Virus record (IMG/VR): IMGVR_UViG_3300026077_000023
Coordinates: 1-26,090 of that record
Direction: 5' to 3' (one strand)
From: a virus
Length of the DNA stretch: 26,090 bases
The position numbers and the translations under genes were made by a program. Under the pieces are notes generated by a model that saw only the letters and a list, made by a program, of their open reading frames with translations, had not been told where the DNA came from and searched no databases. Shown here in pieces: positions 7,391 through 12,376 of the stretch. Position 1 is the stretch's first letter, and each line of letters opens with the position of its first letter.

Positions 7391-7446
7391 ATTATACACA
7401 AAAAAAGCACCCTGTGTAGGATGCTTGGGACACTTTCTCAACTGTC
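7391..7446 (-). promoter_or_regulatory. Palindrome-promoter cassette A
   Basis: The 18-bp imperfect palindrome GACAGTTGAGAAAGTGTC (7429-7446) is followed after 32 bases by TATAAT (7391-7396), part of TATAATAAG. The leader to the TTG start is about 20 bases. The stop codon TGA of the upstream gene is formed by the first bases of the palindrome. No -35 box is evident. A terminator lies inside the 32-base gap. Confidence 0.75.
7400..7426 (-). terminator. Rho-independent terminator inside cassette A
   Basis: The stem AAGCA with TGCTT, plus an inner CCT/AGG pair after one mismatch, is followed by seven T on the minus strand. It ends the three-gene unit whose last gene is 7445-7696, immediately before the next promoter. 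Confidence 0.8.
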
Positions 7447-7696
7447 ACCCAGTGATAAAACAATCGGGTGGATTGATGCCATAATGAGTTGAGATGATCT
7501 CATCTGCTGTATCTTCACACTCAACCTCGTTGATGTGGTCTATCAATTCTCTTTCAGTCATTCTCTCATATTGTGCTGAGAGTGTTTCATAAATGAATTG
7601 ATATGCACTGTCGGGGTCTTCGTGCAATCGATTCGCTTGTAACTCGGCGTAATCTTCGATAAGTTGATCGAAGGTGCAGTCTTGATACTGTGGCAT
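7445..7696 (-). CDS. Acidic hypothetical protein (83 aa)
   Basis: The start is taken at 7696 (MPQYQDCTFDQLIEDYAELQ) because that ATG overlaps the previous stop as TAATG; a start three codons upstream is possible. The protein is acidic and helical. Its TGA stop is the first half of the conserved palindrome. Function not recognised. Confidence 0.7.
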   Translation of the reverse strand: MPQYQDCTFDQLIEDYAELQANRLHEDPDSAYQFIYETLSAQYERMTERELIDHINEVECEDTADEIISTHYGINPPDCFITG

Positions 7697-7842
7697 TACT
7701 GACAAAGCGATTCGAAACGTTGACGCACAGCGAACTCGATATCATCTGAGTTCATCATAGCAATATCACCTGTGTCAGTGATTTCTTGCATGACCTCTTC
7801 GTAACAGGTCTCTAGAATTGATTCGTGATGAAGTGTACTCAT
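7696..7842 (-). CDS. Small acidic hypothetical protein (48 aa)
   Basis: The protein begins MSTLHHESILETCYEEVMQE and ends RFESLCQ. Both ends use TAATG overlaps with neighbours, so it is the middle gene of a three-gene coupled unit. Function not recognised. Confidence 0.65.
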   Translation of the reverse strand: MSTLHHESILETCYEEVMQEITDTGDIAMMNSDDIEFAVRQRFESLCQ

Positions 7843-7997
7843 TAGTCGTAGCAAAATGGGGTTGGATTGAAAATGATTTCACAAGCAGAGTCGAAGTCTG
7901 CTTCGTTGATGTGATCGGGTACTCCCAAATCCATCAGCATCACAAGAGCATCAGCGAGGGCGGATTCTTGTGCTTCGGTGAGTCGTATGTTTCTCAT
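7842..7997 (-). CDS. Small hypothetical protein (51 aa)
   Basis: The ATG at 7997 (MRNIRLTEAQESALADALVM) is chosen over an upstream in-frame ATG that would place the promoter inside the gene. TATAATAAG ends 4 bases before this ATG, so the message is predicted to be leaderless or nearly so. The protein is acidic with a helical N-terminal half. Function not recognised. Confidence 0.65.
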   Translation of the reverse strand: MRNIRLTEAQESALADALVMLMDLGVPDHINEADFDSACEIIFNPTPFCYD

Positions 7998-8003
7998 GTC
8001 CTT

Positions 8004-8059
8004 ATTATAGACAAAATCCACACCAATGAAACCCACACTGTGACACTTTCTCAACTGTC
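8004..8059 (-). promoter_or_regulatory. Palindrome-promoter cassette B
   Basis: The palindrome GACAGTTGAGAAAGTGTC (8042-8059) is identical to that of cassette A and extends to 9-base arms with one mismatch. After 32 bases comes TATAAT (8004-8009). The palindrome supplies the TGA stop of the upstream 41-aa gene. No separate terminator hairpin is obvious in the gap. Confidence 0.75.
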
Positions 8060-8183
8060 ACTTGTACTCACACTCAGACACCAATAGTGCATTAGAATGA
8101 CATTCTAAGGGGTCATCCTCTTCGGGGTGCTCGTCATAATATTCGAGCTCGTTTTTTAAATACTCTTCAAACGTTTTTTCCAT
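8058..8183 (-). CDS. Small acidic hypothetical protein (41 aa)
   Basis: The protein begins MEKTFEEYLKNELEYYDEHP and ends VSECEYK. GGAGGGC lies about 10 bases upstream of the ATG. The TGA stop is part of the conserved palindrome. TATAAT at 8213-8218 precedes it. Function not recognised. Confidence 0.65.
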   Translation of the reverse strand: MEKTFEEYLKNELEYYDEHPEEDDPLECHSNALLVSECEYK

Positions 8184-8313
8184 TACGGCTGCCCTCCGTG
8201 ATATGTTCTATATTATAACATGTGTCAACATGCTCCCACACTTTCTTAGCAAAAAGAAACATAAACCAGGTCTGCAACTCTTCGTTGCAATACGACGCAA
8301 TGTAACGTGCCAT
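8167..8313 (-). CDS. Possible small protein (48 aa)
   Basis: The frame begins MARYIASYCNEELQTWFMFL and overlaps the next gene by 17 bases. It is aromatic and cysteine-containing with a hydrophobic centre (WFMFLFAKKVW). No clear ribosome-binding site precedes it, and it would contain the TATAAT at 8213. It may be a real gene read through from 8684 or a chance frame. Confidence 0.35.
   Translation of the reverse strand: MARYIASYCNEELQTWFMFLFAKKVWEHVDTCYNIEHITEGSRNGKNV
8213..8218 (-). promoter_or_regulatory. Extended -10 promoter element
   Basis: TGTTATAATATAG is an extended -10 consensus about 30 bases before the 41-aa gene. A TTGACA occurs only 5 bases upstream, too close to be its -35 box. 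No palindrome lies at the distance seen in the other cassettes. Confidence 0.45.
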
Positions 8314-8340
8314 AATATTAAAGGGTTAAGGGTAAAGGAT

Positions 8341-8362
8341 AAAGGGGTGGAAGGTCCACCCC
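8341..8362 (-). terminator. Rho-independent terminator
   Basis: The 8-bp stem GGGGTGGA with TCCACCCC has a 3-base loop and is followed by TTTATCCTTT on the minus strand. It lies just after the stop of the gene at 8370-8684. The T tract is interrupted, so termination may be partial. Confidence 0.65.
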
Positions 8363-8369
8363 GTGTTGG

Positions 8370-8684
8370 TCATCGTTGGATAGTAAACCCGTCAAAAAAT
8401 GGGGTGTTACGGTCTCCAACGTACCAGGTAAAGTCGTGTTGGAAAATTCTTAGAGTGTATCCAAAGAAATTCTCTAGAAGTGCATTCAGTCTTGACTTAG
8501 TTGTGACAGTCTCCCAACCTGCACTGCTGAGTTGGAGATCGCCATTGTCATACACTGTTGCAATGTGATTGTTATGCAAGTAAACCTCAGAACGGTTGCC
8601 CATGCGATCAACCCTTGTATTTGAGTTTGACCATGATGTGCGGTTGTTGACTGCGTTGTTCATTTGCTTTTCAATCTTTCTCAT
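8370..8684 (-). CDS. Conserved-looking hypothetical protein (104 aa)
   Basis: The protein begins MRKIEKQMNNAVNNRTSWSN. The central part (VYLHNNHIATVYDNGDLQLS) followed by SAGWETVTTKSRLNALLENF resembles a family common in marine T4-like phages, in which a short beta-hairpin precedes a TTKSRLNALL helix. No function is known to me. AAAGG lies 7 bases upstream of the ATG. It is a single-gene unit under cassette C. Confidence 0.75.
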   Translation of the reverse strand: MRKIEKQMNNAVNNRTSWSNSNTRVDRMGNRSEVYLHNNHIATVYDNGDLQLSSAGWETVTTKSRLNALLENFFGYTLRIFQHDFTWYVGDRNTPFFDGFTIQR

Positions 8685-8709
8685 GAGTGACCTTTGTTTG
8701 TACTCTCTT

Positions 8710-8766
8710 ATTATAGAGGGAAAAATACCCCTGTGAAGGGGTAGGGTGACAGTTTGTGAACTGGTC
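8710..8766 (-). promoter_or_regulatory. Palindrome-promoter cassette C
   Basis: The palindrome GACCAGTTCACAAACTGTC (8748-8766, one base longer in one arm) is followed after 32 bases by TATAAT (8710-8715, within TATAATAAG). The leader to the ATG at 8684 is about 19 bases. A terminator fills the gap. Confidence 0.75.
8721..8743 (-). terminator. Rho-independent terminator inside cassette C
   Basis: The 7-bp stem TACCCCT with AGGGGTA has a 4-base loop and is followed by five T on the minus strand. It ends the four-gene unit whose last gene is 8769-8921. Confidence 0.85.
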
Positions 8767-8768
8767 TA

Positions 8769-8921
8769 TCATAGATCTTCATCTAGATCAAGTACAGTAC
8801 AATCAATGTCCCAACTAACTGCTGAGGGATCATAACCATTTTTAGCAAGTGCTTCGGCAATGTCCTCTGCTATGCGGTCAACCGTGCGACCGTCAAGCAT
8901 TGAATACACATCAACTTTCAT
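8769..8921 (-). CDS. Small acidic hypothetical protein (50 aa)
   Basis: The protein begins MKVDVYSMLDGRTVDRIAED and ends with an acidic LDLDEDL. GGAGGAATT directly precedes the ATG, and ATGA overlaps the upstream stop. Function not recognised. Confidence 0.7.
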   Translation of the reverse strand: MKVDVYSMLDGRTVDRIAEDIAEALAKNGYDPSAVSWDIDCTVLDLDEDL

Positions 8922-9085
8922 AATTCCTCCACAGTCTCAATAGACCATTCTGATGTGTATTCATCCTCAATATCAAATGAATTGATATTTGCATGAGCAA
9001 GTTCCCTTGCTGCGTCTTCGGTCTCTGCTTCAACTAATATTGTGAAGTAGTTAACCTCTGAGCATTCGATTCTAAATTGATTCAT
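8918..9085 (-). CDS. Small acidic hypothetical protein (55 aa)
   Basis: The protein begins MNQFRIECSEVNYFTILVEA, with a beta-alpha pattern then an acidic C-terminus (WSIETVEEL). ATGA overlaps occur at both ends, so it is coupled with its neighbours. Function not recognised. Confidence 0.7.
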   Translation of the reverse strand: MNQFRIECSEVNYFTILVEAETEDAARELAHANINSFDIEDEYTSEWSIETVEEL

Positions 9086-9261
9086 GAGAATAAAGGACGC
9101 ATGTAATCTTTGAACTCTTCACACATAGCAACAGCGAGAATTCTTAATTGTTTCTCATCTGAGTTGTTGCCATCTGCTACTAGTTCATCATAACACGCCT
9201 GTCGTATCCCTAAGTCGGTGATATCGTATTCATGTAGTTTGACGTGCTTGAAAAATGACAT
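9082..9261 (-). CDS. Small hypothetical protein (59 aa)
   Basis: The start at 9261 (MSFFKHVKLHEYDITDLGIR) is preferred to an upstream in-frame ATG because the extra residues are low quality. It ends FKDYMRPLFS. The stop overlaps the next start (ATGA). No good ribosome-binding site is seen, so it may depend on translation from upstream. Function not recognised. Confidence 0.6.
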   Translation of the reverse strand: MSFFKHVKLHEYDITDLGIRQACYDELVADGNNSDEKQLRILAVAMCEEFKDYMRPLFS

Positions 9262-9320
9262 AGTTTGAATGTAAAGAATAAAAGAGGACTTATGTTTGCT
9301 GAGGTTCGAATTAAATGCGA

Positions 9321-9467
9321 TTAGTGAACGCAACCCCTGCCAGTCTTACGGATGCCTCTAGAGTGTGGGACAGTAATCATATAAGGAGTGTACATAGCAG
9401 ATGTCTGTAGTACGATCACCATGTTCAATACACGGTCATTTAAGATCCTTCTACTCAGGGATGCCAT
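9321..9467 (-). CDS. Small hypothetical protein (48 aa)
   Basis: The protein begins MASLSRRILNDRVLNMVIVL and ends RKTGRGCVH. An alternative GTG start at 9503, in frame and at the expected transcription start of cassette D, would add 12 residues and be leaderless. The longer frame back to 9551 crosses the terminator and is rejected. The centre is hydrophobic (VLNMVIVLQTSAMYTPYMI) and the tail basic. Function not recognised. Confidence 0.55.
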   Translation of the reverse strand: MASLSRRILNDRVLNMVIVLQTSAMYTPYMITVPHSRGIRKTGRGCVH

Positions 9468-9509
9468 GTATGCCGTGTCCAAAATGATTGAACCCTGTCC
9501 CACTTCTTT

Positions 9510-9564
9510 ATAATAACAAAAAAAGACCCCGTGTGGGGTCTTAGTGGTCACTTTGTAAACTGTC
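9510..9564 (-). promoter_or_regulatory. Palindrome-promoter cassette D
   Basis: The palindrome GACAGTTTACAAAGTGAC (9547-9564) is followed after 31 bases by TATTAT (9510-9515). A strong terminator lies in the gap. The palindrome also encodes the last residues (QFTK and stop) of the upstream 80-aa gene. Confidence 0.7.
9518..9542 (-). terminator. Rho-independent terminator inside cassette D
   Basis: The 8-bp stem AAGACCCC with GGGGTCTT has a 4-base loop, with seven T continuing from the stem on the minus strand. It ends the 80-aa gene unit. Confidence 0.9.
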
Positions 9565-9790
9565 TCACATACTTGTTGAGTTTGGTGAGGTCTGCTGCTA
9601 ACATAGTAATTTCATACTGATGTATGCTCCAACGTGTTTTAATGTCGGACCAGTAGCGTTGGGGTGAAATCAACTTTGCTGCCGATGGTCTCTTTAACGT
9701 TGGTTTTGTGACCTTGACTGTTTTGACTGCAACCTTGCGTGTGCGTCTCTTACGAGGTGCTGTTGGTTTGGTTGCTGTTGCGACTGTCAT
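9548..9790 (-). CDS. Small protein with basic Thr/Pro-rich tail (80 aa)
   Basis: Residues 1-43 are Lys/Arg/Thr/Pro/Ala-rich (TATKPTAPRKRRTRKVAVKT), like a histone-tail or DNA-compacting segment. Residues 43-80 look folded (SPQRYWSDIKTRWSIHQYEI). DNA binding is a reasonable inference from charge only. It is a single-gene unit between cassettes D and E. Confidence 0.7.
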   Translation of the reverse strand: MTVATATKPTAPRKRRTRKVAVKTVKVTKPTLKRPSAAKLISPQRYWSDIKTRWSIHQYEITMLAADLTKLNKYVRQFTK

Positions 9791-9814
9791 TAATAAAATG
9801 CGTTAGACTCGTTC

Positions 9815-9890
9815 ATTATACAAATAAAAAGCACCCGTGAAGGTGCTTTGTAATAAAATGAAACAATTTGGGGACAGTTCCTAAACTGTC
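9815..9890 (-). promoter_or_regulatory. Palindrome-promoter cassette E (long spacing)
   Basis: GACAGTTTAGGAACTGTC (9873-9890) has perfect 7-base arms. Here TATAAT (9815-9820) follows after 52 bases rather than 31-32, about two helical turns further. A terminator (9826-9848) lies in the gap. Confidence 0.65.
9826..9848 (-). terminator. Rho-independent terminator inside cassette E
   Basis: The 7-bp stem AAGCACC with GGTGCTT has a 6-base loop and runs directly into five T on the minus strand. It ends the unit 10347-9899. Confidence 0.85.
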
Positions 9891-9898
9891 ACTACACA

Positions 9899-10078
9899 CT
9901 AGTAACCATGTACATAATTATCTGTATGATAATAACTATCATCATAGTTTTTAAACTTTGTTACTTTCTTTTTCTTATTTCTCCTTACATTTTTAACATC
10001 TAAACCGTAATCCTCGAAGTCATTAACAAATACATCCTTTAATTTGGATGATTTGTTAGTCTTACCGTGTCGTGCCAT
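9899..10078 (-). CDS. Basic Lys/Tyr-rich small protein (59 aa)
   Basis: The protein begins MARHGKTNKSSKLKDVFVND, has a KRNK-type basic run in the middle (VRRNKKKKVTKFKN) and a Tyr/His/Asp-rich tail ending VHGY. An AATAAATA at 10100-10107, partly inside the previous stop region, might act as a late promoter but could be chance. Function not recognised. Confidence 0.65.
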   Translation of the reverse strand: MARHGKTNKSSKLKDVFVNDFEDYGLDVKNVRRNKKKKVTKFKNYDDSYYHTDNYVHGY

Positions 10079-10098
10079 TGTTATTAACTAGTGGTGGT

Positions 10099-10347
10099 TT
10101 ATTTATTCTCTACTAGGACACCTGATTTGATAGATTGATTAATAAACTTGCCCACAGACCCTCCTTCTAATAGTTCTTCATGAGCTATGAGTGTTTCTGA
10201 TAGTTTATTAACGAATTCTTGTATATTTTGGCAATTAAACTCATATTCTTTGTTTATATTACTATTATACACTACTTTCACAGTGTTGTCAAGTGTTTCG
10301 ACTGATTTAATCGCACTTGATGTGAATTTTTCGTAAATCATTGACAT
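10099..10347 (-). CDS. KTSC-like small protein (82 aa)
   Basis: The pattern SSAIKSVETLDNTVKVVYNS, an aromatic YEF strand, and a C-terminal GGSVGKFINQSIKSGVL resembles KTSC-domain proteins, small beta-rich proteins of unclear function sometimes linked to RNA or lysyl-tRNA synthetase. The match is partial. Its promoter (cassette F) lies about 175 bases upstream, so the message has an unusually long leader containing inverted repeats. Confidence 0.6.
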   Translation of the reverse strand: MSMIYEKFTSSAIKSVETLDNTVKVVYNSNINKEYEFNCQNIQEFVNKLSETLIAHEELLEGGSVGKFINQSIKSGVLVENK

Positions 10348-10370
10348 TTTAGAGAGTTTGTGTTAGGTTT

Positions 10371-10390
10371 AACTCGAAAAAACTCGAAAA
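10371..10390 (+). repeat. Tandem 10-mer AACTCGAAAA x2
   Basis: Two perfect adjacent copies of AACTCGAAAA occur on the plus strand. The same core in the opposite orientation is repeated at 10536-10555. The 10-base period would place the copies on the same face of the helix. Confidence 0.85.
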
Positions 10391-10462
10391 AACGCAAAAT
10401 ACTTAAAAATAGCTTTCTTAAACTTCTTAAAAAGTCAAAAAAACCATTTTTCGTGCTTTTTC

Positions 10463-10485
10463 GTTTTCCACAGGTTGTGAAAAAC
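10463..10485. repeat. Inverted pair of DnaA-box-like sequences, 3-bp spacer
   Basis: GTTTTCCACA, GGT, TGTGAAAAAC: 10-base arms with one mismatch. One arm is an exact TTTTCCACA. It is transcribed as part of the leader of the KTSC-like gene, so it could also act as an RNA hairpin. Confidence 0.75.
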
Positions 10486-10527
10486 TCAAAAAGACTCTTT
10501 TTTGGCGTTTCCCCGAACTACTCCTTT

Positions 10528-10583
10528 ATTATAGTGTGTTTTCGAGTGTTTTCGAGTCCTTGTGTGACACTTTGAGAAGTGGC
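10528..10583 (-). promoter_or_regulatory. Palindrome-promoter cassette F
   Basis: GCCACTTCTCAAAGTGTC (10566-10583) is followed after 32 bases by TATAAT (10528-10533), then AAAGGAG. The gap carries the tandem TTTTCGAGT 10-mers instead of a terminator. The first gene start is at 10347. Confidence 0.7.
10536..10555 (+). repeat. Tandem 10-mer GTGTTTTCGA x2
   Basis: Two perfect adjacent copies lie between the palindrome and the -10 box of cassette F. Read on the minus strand they contain ACTCGAAAA, the core of the repeat at 10371-10390, so the two arrays face each other. Confidence 0.85.
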
Positions 10584-10668
10584 ACAGGCATACTTGACAT
10601 TCGGTCGCTGGCGGGCTAAGACAACATCTCTAGAGCACCTTACATATATTTTTTAATACATTTTAAAT

Positions 10669-10702
10669 GTTTTCCACAAGCACCCTAAAAACTGTGGAAA
10701 AC
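10669..10702. repeat. Inverted pair of exact DnaA-box-like sequences
   Basis: GTTTTCCACA and TGTGGAAAAC are perfect 10-base arms with a 14-base spacer. It lies 40 bases after the stop of the gene at 10742. It could be a DnaA-binding pair or a transcript-ending hairpin; no T tract follows, which argues against a simple terminator. Confidence 0.8.
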
Positions 10703-10741
10703 TCAGTGTTACCAATGTGCGGAGGATACTATCCAATACTA

Positions 10742-10945
10742 TCATTCTTGTAATTCATCTAGTCTGTATGCATACCCACGTTGCCTACTTTTATGTAGTG
10801 TGTTATACTGTCTTTCGAGTACAGATTTGATGTCTCTGAGTGATGCTGCTAGTAATGCTTCATCAGTCATGTCTATGAATAAATCTTCTAAATGTGCTAC
10901 ATGTTCTAGTGCAAATAATAGTTTAGTTTGATTGTTCATTCTCAT
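10742..10945 (-). CDS. Helical hypothetical protein (67 aa)
   Basis: The protein begins MRMNNQTKLLFALEHVAHLE and is almost entirely helical and charged, ending RLDELQE. The ATG overlaps the previous stop (ATGA). It is the last gene of the four-gene unit begun at 11991. Function not recognised. Confidence 0.7.
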   Translation of the reverse strand: MRMNNQTKLLFALEHVAHLEDLFIDMTDEALLAASLRDIKSVLERQYNTLHKSRQRGYAYRLDELQE

Positions 10946-11217
10946 TGTGGATAAGATGGTGGCATAGGTGTGTGTTGTTCAACTATATCTCTTGCTCCTT
11001 GTTCAAACTCAGGTGTGAATGCATGACGTGATTGATATTCACTATCTTCATTCAATGAGTTGTATTCATAATCAAATCCACTTTCATTTAATAGTGTGCG
11101 TCTTACATCATTTAATTCTTCCTTTGATTGGTCAGTTGATGCATGTACTGATTCTGCATCTACACACTGTATTAATAATTTAATTTGTGTGTCAGTTAGT
11201 GGGATTAGTGTTTTCAT
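10942..11217 (-). CDS. Acidic hypothetical protein (91 aa)
   Basis: The protein begins MKTLIPLTDTQIKLLIQCVD, contains an acidic middle (NSLNEDSEYQ) and a Pro-rich end (HTPMPPSYPQ). ATGA overlaps occur on both sides. Function not recognised. Confidence 0.7.
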   Translation of the reverse strand: MKTLIPLTDTQIKLLIQCVDAESVHASTDQSKEELNDVRRTLLNESGFDYEYNSLNEDSEYQSRHAFTPEFEQGARDIVEQHTPMPPSYPQ

Positions 11218-11780
11218 CGTTTAAATGTGAGATTAAATGACATTGATATTCTATTGTGATTTGTCTCATTGATACGTGTACCATGCATTAAGAATGATGG
11301 CCACAGTACAATCATACCCTTCTTAGGTGTGATTTGTCTTGCCATATCCAGATGTGCTATCATATAATTGTTCTCACTCACATAATGTGGCGAGTGAAAG
11401 TATATGTTACCATCACGTGAATTGGTACTTATATAATACACGCCACTGATGTCGCTGCCACCATGACTGTGCAAGTGTGCATACTGTCCATTAGTAGTTG
11501 ACGTGAACCATGAATTATCAATATGATAGGGATCATGATGTTCAATACCAATATCATTCAGGTATTGGGCGACGTGATATTGTAAGAACTGTTGAAATGT
11601 ATCACTCTTCTCCAATACATTTGATCCAAATGGGTCAGGTGTGAGATGATGTGTATCAGCACTCCAACCAGGTCTATGTTCAAACTCAGTGAGATTTAGA
11701 TCATCATTTAGTTCTTTTCTCTCTGGTATTGAACAAACGTATTCATATAATGGTAGGGGAAACCACTGATCAGTTGTCAT
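11214..11780 (-). CDS. 2OG-Fe(II) oxygenase, PF13759-like (188 aa)
   Basis: The C-terminal half shows the double-stranded beta-helix core of phage 2-oxoglutarate/Fe(II) oxygenases: DNSWFTSTTNGQYAHLHSHG (residues 88-107), SGVYYI, a PKKGMIVLWPSFLMHGT stretch and NRISMSFNLTF. Likely iron ligands are His104 or His106 and His166; Arg177 likely binds 2-oxoglutarate. Such enzymes couple decarboxylation of 2-oxoglutarate to hydroxylation. The substrate is unknown. T4-like cyanophages commonly carry several copies. It overlaps the upstream membrane-protein gene by 11 bases and the next gene by ATGA. Confidence 0.88.
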   Translation of the reverse strand: MTTDQWFPLPLYEYVCSIPERKELNDDLNLTEFEHRPGWSADTHHLTPDPFGSNVLEKSDTFQQFLQYHVAQYLNDIGIEHHDPYHIDNSWFTSTTNGQYAHLHSHGGSDISGVYYISTNSRDGNIYFHSPHYVSENNYMIAHLDMARQITPKKGMIVLWPSFLMHGTRINETNHNRISMSFNLTFKR

Positions 11781-11991
11781 TAGAACTCATGAATTGGTAT
11801 GGATTAGTATTTGGTCCTGTAAATTCCAATTCAATCGACTCAAAGATTCTCAGTAGTGCATTAGCATATGCTCTGTATCCACTGCCAACATATAGTTGAC
11901 CAGCAACTACAGACACAGTAGCAATACCCCAAAACATATAATAAAACCTGGATTTCATTTGTGCTCGTACCTTAGTGGTCTTATCACTCAT
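11770..11991 (-). CDS. Small single-pass membrane protein (73 aa)
   Basis: A basic N-terminus (MSDKTTKVRAQMKSRF) precedes one hydrophobic segment (YYMFWGIATVSVVAGQLYVG, about residues 17-36), then a soluble tail ending SSNDN. By charge the N-terminus would be inside. AAGGAG lies 14 bases upstream with a 5-codon frame (MNYYE, 11984-12001) between it and this ATG, whose stop overlaps the start. Function not recognised. Confidence 0.7.
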   Translation of the reverse strand: MSDKTTKVRAQMKSRFYYMFWGIATVSVVAGQLYVGSGYRAYANALLRIFESIELEFTGPNTNPYQFMSSNDN

Positions 11992-12012
11992 AATAGTTCA
12001 TTAACTCCTTAC

Positions 12013-12041
12013 ATTATAAAACCCCTTGACTGATTTGTCAA
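12013..12041 (-). promoter_or_regulatory. Consensus sigma70 promoter built into a terminator
   Basis: A perfect TTGACA (12036-12041), a 17-base spacer and a perfect TATAAT (12013-12018), followed by AAGGAG. The -35 box and spacer are part of the terminator hairpin at 12016-12047. It should be recognised by host RNA polymerase early in infection. It drives the unit 11991-10742. Confidence 0.85.
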
Positions 12042-12047
12042 GAGGTT
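12016..12047 (-). terminator. Terminator hairpin overlapping the promoter
   Basis: The stem AAACCTCTTGAC with GTCAAGGGGTTT has 12 positions with one mismatch and a 5- to 6-base loop, ending in TTTTAT on the minus strand. It ends the unit containing the 53-aa gene at 12070-12231 while providing the -35 box of the next promoter. Confidence 0.8.
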
Positions 12048-12069
12048 TGTTGTAAATATTCAGTTTTTC

Positions 12070-12231
12070 TTATGGTAGTAATGACCTACACATTCGTTTG
12101 TCTCCATGCACCGCATCTGCTTCAATTATACAATCGTAGTAATCATCTAACTTGGTCAGAGTATCCTGCGTGGTGGAAGACTCGATGTGCTTCCATTCTG
12201 CTAATTGGTTCTGCGAGATGAGATTGTGCAT
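12070..12231 (-). CDS. Small hypothetical protein (53 aa)
   Basis: The protein begins MHNLISQNQLAEWKHIESST and ends RMCRSLLP; the middle is acidic (TKLDDYYDCIIEAD). AAAGAGG lies about 9 bases upstream of the ATG. Function not recognised. Confidence 0.65.
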   Translation of the reverse strand: MHNLISQNQLAEWKHIESSTTQDTLTKLDDYYDCIIEADAVHGDKRMCRSLLP

Positions 12232-12310
12232 TTATTTTACCTCTTTAGAATTTAGTTTTACATAACGAAGATTGAAAATCACTTCATCTTTCTGTCCTTA
12301 ATTCTACCAC

Positions 12311-12318
12311 TATTTATG
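12311..12318 (-). promoter_or_regulatory. Possible late promoter element
   Basis: CATAAATA fits the NATAAATA late form and lies in the 145-base gap upstream of the gene at 12231. The gap also holds two direct copies of TTGGTAAC (about 12325 and 12343), the second inside the palindrome ATTGTTA-TTGG-TAACAAT. These could be an operator. Evidence is limited. Confidence 0.35.
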
Positions 12319-12376
12319 TGGAATTGGTAACATATATTGTTATTGGTAACAATAATTTATGCCTACGAGTTTATAC

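Larger units (their letters stand above)
10348..10741. other. 394-bp noncoding region with DnaA-box-like inverted repeats
   Basis: No credible gene lies here; a plus-strand frame at 10360-10575 is Lys/Phe/Ser low complexity from A/T runs. The region holds three exact TTTTCCACA boxes (10464-10472 and 10670-10678 on plus, 10693-10701 on minus) and one near-box (TTTTTCACA, 10476-10484 on minus). It also holds tandem 10-mers at both ends of a 185-bp core, an AT-rich tract (10641-10668), and palindrome-promoter cassette F. TTTTCCACA is the DnaA-box form reported for cyanobacteria. A replication origin or control locus is inferred, not shown. Confidence 0.5.

Noticed and set aside
7391-7425. T4 MotA box (TGCTT) upstream of TATAAT in cassette A
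   Set aside because: TGCTT is the 3' arm of the terminator, the spacing is too short, and other cassettes lack it.
10360-10575. Plus-strand frame of 71 codons
   Set aside because: It is Lys/Phe/Ser low complexity produced by A and T runs in a region full of repeats and regulatory sites; every supported gene in the window is on the minus strand.
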